This document shows, in pieces, positions 57,951 to 64,000 of a DNA stretch of 64,000 nt. Position 1 is the stretch's first letter, and each line of letters opens with the position of its first letter. The notes below the pieces were generated by a model. It did not search any database and was not told the origin of the DNA. It worked only from the letters and a program-made list of their open reading frames with translations. The DNA is from Desulfuromonas thiophila (GTDB taxonomy: Bacteria; Desulfobacterota; Desulfuromonadia; Desulfuromonadales; Desulfuromonadaceae). Location: the NCBI RefSeq assembly GCF_900101955.1, contig NZ_FNAQ01000004.1:124001-188000 (forward strand), given 5' to 3'. The translations under genes and the position numbers were made by a program.

Positions 57951-59291
57951 TTAAACCAGTTTTATCCGCTCAAGAAAACCGGTGTCGATCTGGCCCTCAA
58001 TAAATTCCTTGTTGTTCATAATCTTCTGATGAAAAGGAATGGTCGTCTTGATGCCCTCGATGATGTATTCCTCCAACGCGCGATCCATCCGCCGAATAGC
58101 TTCCTCACGGGTCTCGGCATGCACAATCAGCTTGGCAATCATCGAATCATAGTGCGGCAGGACTTTATACTGATCGTACACCGCACTGTCGACCCGCACA
58201 CCCAAACCACCGGGCGTATGATAACCGTTGATCAGGCCGGGAGAAGGTGTGAATTTTTCCGGATCTTCTGCGTTAATGCGACACTCGATGGCGTGGCCAC
58301 GAATCTGGATATCTTCCTGTTTGAAACGCAGAGGCTGGCCAGCAGCAATAAGAATCTGTTCTTTGATGATATCAATGCCTGTCACCATTTCGGTCACAGG
58401 ATGCTCAACCTGCACACGGGTATTCATTTCCATGAAGTAGAAATTGCTGTCCGCATCCAGCAGGAACTCAATGGTACCAACACTGGAATAACCAACCGTC
58501 CGGGCTGCCGCCACGGCGCATTCGCCCATTTTGCGGCGCACATCTTCAGTCAGGACACAACAGGGCGCCTCCTCGATCAGCTTCTGATGACGGCGCTGAA
58601 TCGAACAGTCACGTTCACCCAGATGAATCACATTACCATGCTTGTCGGCCATGATCTGAATTTCGACATGACGTGGCCGCTCGCAATATTTTTCGATATA
58701 GACCTCAGGATTGCCAAACCCGGCCTGGGCCTCGGAGCGTGCTGCGGCAAAGGCATTGGGCAGCGAAGCCGGCGAATGAACGATCTTCATGCCACGACCA
58801 CCACCACCGGCGGTGGCCTTGATGATCACAGGATAGCCGATCTCCCCGGCGATGCAGATGGCCTCGTCAACGGAGGTTACTGCTTCTTTGGTGCCCGGCA
58901 ATATGGGCACGCCGGCTTTGGTAACCGTTTGGCGGGCACTGATCTTATCACCCATCAAGCGCATGTTCTCCGCCGTGGGGCCGATGAAGGTCAGACCACA
59001 ATTGGTGCAGATTTCAGCAAATTCAGCATTTTCTGACAAAAAACCGTAGCCTGGGTGGATGGCGTCGGCATCGGTGACCTCGGCAGCGCTGAGAATGGCC
59101 TTCATGTTCAGATAGCTGTGGCTGCTCGGGGCCGGACCAATACAGACGCTCTGGTCAGCCAGCTTGACGTGCAACGCCTCGCTGTCGACATCCGAATGAA
59201 CCGCAACGGTCTTGATGCCCAGTTCCTTGCAGGCGCGCAAAATGCGCAGGGCGATTTCTCCGCGGTTGGCTATGACGACCTTATGAATCAT
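57951..59291 (-). CDS. accC: Acetyl-CoA carboxylase, biotin carboxylase subunit
   Basis: ATP-dependent carboxylation of biotin on AccB, first half-reaction of malonyl-CoA synthesis. [22 protein letters not shown], the ATP-grasp glycine loop [33 protein letters not shown] and [15 protein letters not shown] are signatures. It has 446 aa. It follows accB by about 50 nt; a small GC hairpin lies between them. Confidence 0.97.
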   Translation of the reverse strand: MIHKVVIANRGEIALRILRACKELGIKTVAVHSDVDSEALHVKLADQSVCIGPAPSSHSYLNMKAILSAAEVTDADAIHPGYGFLSENAEFAEICTNCGLTFIGPTAENMRLMGDKISARQTVTKAGVPILPGTKEAVTSVDEAICIAGEIGYPVIIKATAGGGGRGMKIVHSPASLPNAFAAARSEAQAGFGNPEVYIEKYCERPRHVEIQIMADKHGNVIHLGERDCSIQRRHQKLIEEAPCCVLTEDVRRKMGECAVAAARTVGYSSVGTIEFLLDADSNFYFMEMNTRVQVEHPVTEMVTGIDIIKEQILIAAGQPLRFKQEDIQIRGHAIECRINAEDPEKFTPSPGLINGYHTPGGLGVRVDSAVYDQYKVLPHYDSMIAKLIVHAETREEAIRRMDRALEEYIIEGIKTTIPFHQKIMNNKEFIEGQIDTGFLERIKLV

Positions 59292-59340
59292 AAATACTCC
59301 GGCGAAACAGGCTCAACAGAGCCGTCTGTCAGGTTTGGAC

Positions 59341-59802
59341 TCAGATTTTTTCCACCACAAACAGCACGTCACCATACTCGACCGGCTCGGCATTGGCCTT
59401 GACGATTTCGACAACCTTGCATTTGAATTCTGCCTCTATCTCGTTCATCAGCTTCATGGCTTCAACAATACAGAGGGTTTGGCCCGCTTCCACCACATCA
59501 CCCACCTTGACATAGGGGGGAGACTCGGGTGAGGGCGCAGCATAAAAAGTGCCAACAATAGGTGAGGGAATCCGTTCATAACCATCCGCTACAGCTGCGG
59601 CAGGAGCAGTTGGCGCAAGCGGAGCCACTACCGGTGACGCCACGGGCTGAGGCATGGGAGCATACGCCGATGCCGCGACCTGTATGACCTCTTGGCTGCC
59701 ACGCTTGATAAAAATACGCTCTTCGTCCTGTTCCAATTCAAACTCGGTGATATCGCTTTCCGTCACCAGCTTGATCAATGTCTTGATATCCTTCATTTCC
59801 AT
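59341..59802 (-). CDS. accB: Acetyl-CoA carboxylase biotin carboxyl carrier protein
   Basis: Carries the biotin moved between carboxylase and transferase. The N-terminal dimer region (MKDIKTLIKLVTESDITEFELEQ) is joined by an Ala/Pro linker to the biotinyl domain, whose target is Lys117 in EAMKLMNEIEA. It has 153 aa. Six nt after the peptidase gene and upstream of accC. Confidence 0.96.
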   Translation of the reverse strand: MEMKDIKTLIKLVTESDITEFELEQDEERIFIKRGSQEVIQVAASAYAPMPQPVASPVVAPLAPTAPAAAVADGYERIPSPIVGTFYAAPSPESPPYVKVGDVVEAGQTLCIVEAMKLMNEIEAEFKCKVVEIVKANAEPVEYGDVLFVVEKI

Positions 59803-59808
59803 GCTTCA

Positions 59809-60897
59809 TCATCTCCTGTGGTATGCGACAACATCCAACTGACAGAACGTCTTGGGCAAGCGCGTCAACAAGCGATAGCCATCGCTTGTCAGTACAACGG
59901 TATCCTCAATACGAACACCGCCGAGTTCGGGCACATAAATCCCTGGTTCGATGGTAAACACCATCCCTTCAGTCAGCAACACCTCGGAATGCGGCGACAG
60001 GGTCGGACCTTCATGAATCGCCAGCCCCACACCGTGCCCCAGACCGTGGCCAAAACAGGCACCATAGCCCTGGCTGGCAATATATTCACGCGCCACACGA
60101 TCAACCTCACGGGCCGGTATTCCAGGCGTCAATACCGCCAAGGCCAGATCATGGGCCTGCAGTACGATGTCATGCAATCTGCGCAACACGTCCGGCACCG
60201 GCCCAAGCGCCAGCGTCAGGGTTTCGTCGGAATGGTAGCCCTGCACGCGGGTACCAAAATCGATGGTCAGCAATTCTCCACTGGCCAACGCCTTGGTCGA
60301 GGCCACACCATGTGGACAAGCCCCGCGCACCCCGGAGGCCACGATCAGATCAAAGGCGCGATCTTCGCCACCACCACAGCGCATGGCATGTTCCAGTGCC
60401 ACGGCCAGATCGACCTCCCGCAGTCCGGGGCGAATCTGGTTCTGTACCGCCGTAAAGGCTTCGGCGTTGATCCGGGCCGCCTGTTCCAGAAACGCAACCT
60501 CGGAGGCATCCTTGACTTGTCGCAGGTGGGCCAGATCATCCAGCACCTGCCAGCGAACCGCAGGACAGGCTTTCTGCAACTGATCGAACTGCGTCAGAGT
60601 GACATAGTCCCCTTCGCAGCCAACCGCATTGGCCCCGAGTTCATTCAGGGCTTTGCGCACCCCTTGGGGCTTCTGGCGATAGGTCTGTTGTGCATCGGCA
60701 CGCACCTGTTCACGCGCCTGGGTGGTATAGCGCGAATCGGTCAAAAAAAACGTCTGTGTCAAGCCGACGACCAAAACCCCATCAGAACCGGTAAAACCGG
60801 CATAGTAGCGCAAATGCAGCGGATTGAGCAGCACGACAGCATCCAGGCCAGCGTGATTGAGATGGCTGCGCAGGCGGTCAATGCGCAAAGCTAACAT
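59809..60897 (-). CDS. Xaa-Pro aminopeptidase (M24 family)
   Basis: Metallopeptidase removing N-terminal residues before proline. It has an N-terminal creatinase-like domain (LNPLHLRYYAGFTGSDGVLVV) and a pita-bread C-terminal domain with metal ligands in TIDFGTRVQGYHSDETLTL, GHGLGHGVGLAIHEGP, FTIEPGIYVP and GGVRIEDTVV. The 362-aa length fits the PepQ/YpdF-like short form. In related genomes it is found ahead of accB, often with aroQ and efp. Symbol left open because PepP/PepQ usage varies. Confidence 0.92.
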   Translation of the reverse strand: MLALRIDRLRSHLNHAGLDAVVLLNPLHLRYYAGFTGSDGVLVVGLTQTFFLTDSRYTTQAREQVRADAQQTYRQKPQGVRKALNELGANAVGCEGDYVTLTQFDQLQKACPAVRWQVLDDLAHLRQVKDASEVAFLEQAARINAEAFTAVQNQIRPGLREVDLAVALEHAMRCGGGEDRAFDLIVASGVRGACPHGVASTKALASGELLTIDFGTRVQGYHSDETLTLALGPVPDVLRRLHDIVLQAHDLALAVLTPGIPAREVDRVAREYIASQGYGACFGHGLGHGVGLAIHEGPTLSPHSEVLLTEGMVFTIEPGIYVPELGGVRIEDTVVLTSDGYRLLTRLPKTFCQLDVVAYHRR

Positions 60898-60921
60898 AAA
60901 GCCTCGTTTTAAAGCGAGAGT

Positions 60922-60959
60922 AAAAAAGCGGAATTAGAACAGTTTTTTAATTTTTCCGC
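60922..60959 (-). terminator. Terminator overlapping the aroQ stop
   Basis: Arms GCGGAA and TTCCGC enclose an A/T-rich loop containing the aroQ stop codon, followed by TTTTTT on the minus strand. Confidence 0.6.
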
Positions 60960-61390
60960 AGATGGGCAACCAAGGCTTCCAGGCCAAGCAGATAACTATC
61001 GGCACCGAAGCCGCAGATCTGCCCCAGACAGACAGGTGCCAGATGGGAATGCTGACGGAACGCCTCGCGCGCATGAATATTGGACAGATGAACCTCGACA
61101 CAGGGCAGCGCAACGGCGCTGATGGCGTCGCGCAGGGCGACACTGGTATGGGTATAGGCTGCCGGGTTAATGAGCAATCCGCCACAACCGACGTCACTGG
61201 CCTGATGAATGCAATCGACCAGGGCACCCTCATGGTTCGATTGAAAGATTGTCAGATGCACATCCAAGATAGCGGCACGTTGTAGCAACCGTTGATTAAT
61301 CTGCTCCAGAGAAAGCTGACCATAGATACCCGGCTCGCGCCGACCAAGCAGGTTAAGATTGGGGCCATGCAGAACATGAATTTCTATCAC
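60947..61390 (-). CDS. aroQ: Type II 3-dehydroquinate dehydratase
   Basis: Third step of the shikimate pathway. The 147-aa protein has [19 protein letters not shown] (catalytic tyrosine), [32 protein letters not shown] and the late [15 protein letters not shown] histidine. It follows the Roadblock gene by 8 nt. It acts directly after AroB, encoded in the same cluster. Confidence 0.97.
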   Translation of the reverse strand: MIEIHVLHGPNLNLLGRREPGIYGQLSLEQINQRLLQRAAILDVHLTIFQSNHEGALVDCIHQASDVGCGGLLINPAAYTHTSVALRDAISAVALPCVEVHLSNIHAREAFRQHSHLAPVCLGQICGFGADSYLLGLEALVAHLRKN

Positions 61391-61398
61391 AGCAGGAC

Positions 61399-61758
61399 CT
61401 ACTGGAGCGCCTGGCGCAATGCCAAGGCTTCACGTTTGAGCAAATAACGCGCCTTACCGCTGCAGGCAGCAGATGAAAGCAGGAGCAAAGCAAAATACTC
61501 GCCGCTCAGTGGCAAAAACAGAAACTGACGCTCTGTACAGGTCAGACTGACCTCCTGCACAGCACCAACCTCCAGCAGTTCGGCTGTTTGGCGCATCTCG
61601 CGCAGAAGACGGGCCAACTCGACAAAAAGAAGCTGAGTCTGCTCATCCGAGGCCAGCGTACCGACCTGTTCAACAGCGATGCCATCGTAACCAAGAACCA
61701 CAGCGGCATCAACGCCTTCAGCCTCTTCCTGCACGCGGGCAAGTATTTGCCTAAACAT
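61399..61758 (-). CDS. Roadblock/LC7-domain protein
   Basis: A 119-aa protein with a Roadblock-type pattern: [19 protein letters not shown] near residue 15, a central helix and the beta segments [27 protein letters not shown]. Such proteins (MglB-like) often regulate small Ras-like GTPases in polarity, motility or pilus control; no GTPase is seen in the window. A strong site GGAGGAG precedes the ATG, which overlaps the end of the TPR gene by 8 nt. Function unknown. Confidence 0.75.
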   Translation of the reverse strand: MFRQILARVQEEAEGVDAAVVLGYDGIAVEQVGTLASDEQTQLLFVELARLLREMRQTAELLEVGAVQEVSLTCTERQFLFLPLSGEYFALLLLSSAACSGKARYLLKREALALRQALQ

Positions 61759-62446
61759 GTCTCCTCCTTCGCTCTATGGCCTTGAGCCAGGCGGTCAGTG
61801 CCGCAACATAACCCGACGGGTTGTCGCTCACCGAAACCGGTTGTTCGAACCCGTCACCCACCTGATGCCCTTGCAATTGACTAAGCTGATCTCGCCAGCG
61901 GGGGTTGTCAGGCTGTTGCTGTATCAACAAACTCAAGGCCGCTTCAGCCTTTTCCGTCAGTCCCTGCCGCAGATACAGATCAACCAGTGTGGCATTAACA
62001 AAAGGACTTTGCTCCATCACCGGATCAGAAAAAGCTGTTGCTTGCTGCAGCAGACCACGCACAGCAACGACCTCAGGATGGGTACTGCCCAGCAGAGCCT
62101 GCGCCTGCTGCAGTGCACGCTGAGCCCGTTGCAAATGTCCCAGCGCACCATCAAGCCGGGCCAGTCCCAGCATGGCTTCAGCACAATCCGGCACACGGCT
62201 AAGCACCTGTTCAAAAAGGGTGCGCGCCTCATCGGGTTCATCGCGCTGCAACAGCACCTGCCCAAGCAGCAACAGCGCCTCGCGCTGATTCGGGTGCTGC
62301 TGCAAGCCACGCCGCAACAGATCATTGGCGGCATCCGTCAGGCCCTGTTGCAGATAGCAGCGGGCTAGAGGAATGAAATCCAGCGACGTCGGATCCTGCT
62401 GAAAAACCTGCTGATAGTGCCGCAAGCGGGTCAAGGCATCAGCCAT
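61751..62446 (-). CDS. Tetratricopeptide-repeat protein
   Basis: A 231-aa helical repeat protein. Around six TPR-like units are visible, for example FIPLARCYLQQGLTDAANDLLRRGLQQHP, ALLLLGQVLLQRDEPDEARTLFEQVLSRVP and FVNATLVDLYLRQGLTEKAEAALSLLIQQQP. No signal peptide is evident. ATG 62446 lies inside the last codons of aroB and follows GGAGCTATTGC. Overlap with both neighbours indicates tight coupling with aroB and the Roadblock gene. Probably a scaffold; partner unknown. Confidence 0.8.
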   Translation of the reverse strand: MADALTRLRHYQQVFQQDPTSLDFIPLARCYLQQGLTDAANDLLRRGLQQHPNQREALLLLGQVLLQRDEPDEARTLFEQVLSRVPDCAEAMLGLARLDGALGHLQRAQRALQQAQALLGSTHPEVVAVRGLLQQATAFSDPVMEQSPFVNATLVDLYLRQGLTEKAEAALSLLIQQQPDNPRWRDQLSQLQGHQVGDGFEQPVSVSDNPSGYVAALTAWLKAIERRRRHV

Positions 62447-63533
62447 GCAATAGCTCCGGCGCCAAGGCCACGGCAAAAACCTCTCCAGGATCGGCTATTT
62501 CTACCAGTTTGGCGCTACCGATCCCTTCGTTCAACACCATCCGGAGCCGACCGGCTGTCACCTTTTTATCCCGCAACATAACCTCAAGACAGGCTTCAAG
62601 AGACAGCGACGGTGGCTGCAGAGGCAATCCACAGGCCGCTATCAGTTCCCGAATGCGCTGAACGTCCTCCATCCGGCACAGCTGCTGACGCTCGGCAATC
62701 CGTGCCGCCACCAGCATTCCCATGGCGACCGCTTCGCCATGCAACACCTGCCCATAGCCACACAGCTGTTCGATGGCATGACCAAAGGTATGACCATAGT
62801 TGAGCAGTGCCCGTTGTCCCTGCTCCGTTTCATCCTCCGCCACCACCGCTGCCTTGATTCGGCAGCAACGCAAAACAGCCTCAATCAGAAATTCCTGCTC
62901 CAAACGGCGCAGATTGGCGCTGTGTAATTCGAGCCAATGAAAAAAATTCGCATCGGCAATCACCCCATACTTGATGACCTCTGCCAGTCCAGCGGAAAGT
63001 TCACGCGCCGGCAAGGTTTGCAATGTCTTGACATCAATCAAGACCAGGCGGGGCTGGTAAAAGGCTCCGATAAGATTTTTTCCCAGGGGGTGATTAATAG
63101 CCGTCTTCCCCCCCACCGAACTGTCCACCTGTGCCAGAAGGCTGGTAGGTAGCTGCACAAAAGGAACGCCACGCAAATAGGTTGCTGCGGCAAAACCAGT
63201 GATATCACCAACCACCCCACCTCCAAGAGCTACCAACAACGTTTGACGGTCACAATGCGACCTGATCAGAGAGGTATAGATTTGTTCAAGACTGGCGGCG
63301 TTTTTGCTGGCCTCGCCATCCGGCAGAATCACCGACAAAACCTGAAAATCCGCTGCCGCCAAACAGCACTCAACAGTTGAGAGGTACAACGGCGCCACTA
63401 CCTGATTACTGACCAGCATAACGCGACGTGGCAGCTGCAGAGCCTTCAGCCAGTCAGGCAATGCTGTGAGCAGATCCGCTCCGACATGAATGGCGTAGCT
63501 GCGCGCACCCAGCCCAACCGTTAATGATTCCAT
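62439..63533 (-). CDS. aroB: 3-dehydroquinate synthase
   Basis: NAD- and metal-dependent second step of the shikimate pathway. LPDGEASKNAASLEQIY, GGGVVGDITGFAAATYLRG, QVDSSVGGKTAINHPLGKN and NYGHTFGHAIEQL with the metal-binding histidines are present, as is HGEAVAMGM. It has 364 aa. It follows aroK by 56 nt. Confidence 0.97.
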   Translation of the reverse strand: MESLTVGLGARSYAIHVGADLLTALPDWLKALQLPRRVMLVSNQVVAPLYLSTVECCLAAADFQVLSVILPDGEASKNAASLEQIYTSLIRSHCDRQTLLVALGGGVVGDITGFAAATYLRGVPFVQLPTSLLAQVDSSVGGKTAINHPLGKNLIGAFYQPRLVLIDVKTLQTLPARELSAGLAEVIKYGVIADANFFHWLELHSANLRRLEQEFLIEAVLRCCRIKAAVVAEDETEQGQRALLNYGHTFGHAIEQLCGYGQVLHGEAVAMGMLVAARIAERQQLCRMEDVQRIRELIAACGLPLQPPSLSLEACLEVMLRDKKVTAGRLRMVLNEGIGSAKLVEIADPGEVFAVALAPELLHG

Positions 63534-63589
63534 AAATTTATCCTACCTGCAGCAAAACAACTCAAGGCACTCCGCATAGCCAATAGCCG

Positions 63590-64000
63590 CTAAACGCAAT
63601 CCGGAACAGACTCCTCTCGAATCAAATGCGGATCAGCCTCCAGGCGTTTAATCAGCGTTTCGACTACCTGCACTGCCGTTAAATTCTGCGTATCGATAAC
63701 AAAATCAGCCTGACGATACAAGGGCAAACGTTGCCGCCACAAAGCCTGCAGCTGTGCATTGGCACCATCCTGGGCCAGGGGCCGTTGGGACAGGTCGACA
63801 AGACGTTGTTGAAGTGTCGGCCAGTCGGCGTGCAAATAAACAATGGTCCCAGCACTGCGCATCAATTGCCAGTTTTCCGGTCGTCCGACAATACCGCCAC
63901 CAGTGGCCACCACTGCGGATCGACAAGCGGCGTTATCGCTCAGCACCTCAGTTTCCAAAACACGAAATCCCGGTTCGCCAACAGCAGCAAAGATCTGCGG
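63590..64000 (-). CDS. aroK: Shikimate kinase, 5'-truncated by the window edge
   Basis: Only the C-terminal part (about 136 codons) is inside the window; the N-terminal P-loop lies beyond base 64000. The visible portion starts in the shikimate-binding region (IFAAVGEPGFRVLETEVL), then VVATGGGIVGRPENWQLM, the LID area QRPLAQDG and RLPLYRQADFVIDT. These match AroK. The frame continues to base 64000 without a stop. It heads the aroK-aroB-TPR-Roadblock-aroQ run. Confidence 0.93.
   Translation of the reverse strand, partial: PQIFAAVGEPGFRVLETEVLSDNAACRSAVVATGGGIVGRPENWQLMRSAGTIVYLHADWPTLQQRLVDLSQRPLAQDGANAQLQALWRQRLPLYRQADFVIDTQNLTAVQVVETLIKRLEADPHLIREESVPDCV

Overview
The window is a 64 kb stretch of a Gram-negative bacterial chromosome with high G+C. 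It is most like a member of the Desulfuromonadales (Geobacter / Desulfuromonas / Pelobacter lineage). This rests on the gene order as I recall it from those genomes (fur-kdsB-pyrG-kdsA-kdsD-kdsC-lptC-lptA-lptB-rpoN-hpf-PTS, and ilvD-ilvB-ilvN-psd-pssA-leuA-leuC-leuD-leuB-asd-truA-rplM-rpsI-argC), a leucine T-box ahead of leuA, a chemoreceptor with a c-type heme motif, and a futalosine-pathway menaquinone gene. Almost everything is on the minus strand. Only lptF-lptG (29.3-31.5 kb) is on the plus strand. I see no prophage, insertion sequence, integrase or CRISPR array.

Reading along the minus strand from the right end: 64.0-56.8 kb holds aroK (cut by the window edge), aroB, a TPR protein, a Roadblock protein, aroQ, an Xaa-Pro peptidase, accB-accC and mqnA (aromatic precursors, malonyl-CoA, menaquinone). 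Then come a tRNA-Leu(UAA) gene and an sbcDC nuclease pair. From 51.9 to 44.7 kb a dense operon begins with a Fur-family regulator. It makes CMP-Kdo (kdsB, kdsA, kdsD, kdsC), CTP (pyrG) and the LPS transport parts LptC, LptA and LptB. The partner permeases LptF and LptG are 14 kb away on the opposite strand. rpoN and hpf follow and end at a strong terminator.

From 42.6 to 35.7 kb lies a phosphotransferase and signalling block: EIIA-Ntr, HPr kinase, RapZ, mannose-type EIIA, EIIB, EIIC and EIID, HPr and Enzyme I. It leads into a methyl-cycle block: metK, a glycosyltransferase of the TIGR04283 type and ahcY. The last two genes overlap by 50 nt.

From 29.1 to 20.8 kb is the conserved rpsB-tsf-pyrH-frr-uppS-cdsA-dxr-rseP run, ending in tsaB and a small DUF465 protein. 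From 20.3 to 4.9 kb is branched-chain amino acid, phospholipid, lysine-family and arginine biosynthesis with two ribosomal protein genes. Here leuA is under a tRNA-Leu-sensing T-box, a 36-codon frame with a near-ideal ribosome binding site sits between the T-box and leuA, and ilvC is missing from its expected place, which is taken by a terminator. The left end (4.8-0.1 kb) holds cheW, a heme-motif chemoreceptor, an HDOD protein and a bifunctional siroheme synthase.

Most genes are housekeeping and confidently assigned. The least ordinary items are the T-box plus small frame, the heme chemoreceptor module, the glycosyltransferase inside the SAM cycle, the sbcDC island between tRNA-Leu and fur, a perfectly symmetrical promoter spacer upstream of tRNA-Leu, and an intergenic repeat-like element at 31.6-31.8 kb.
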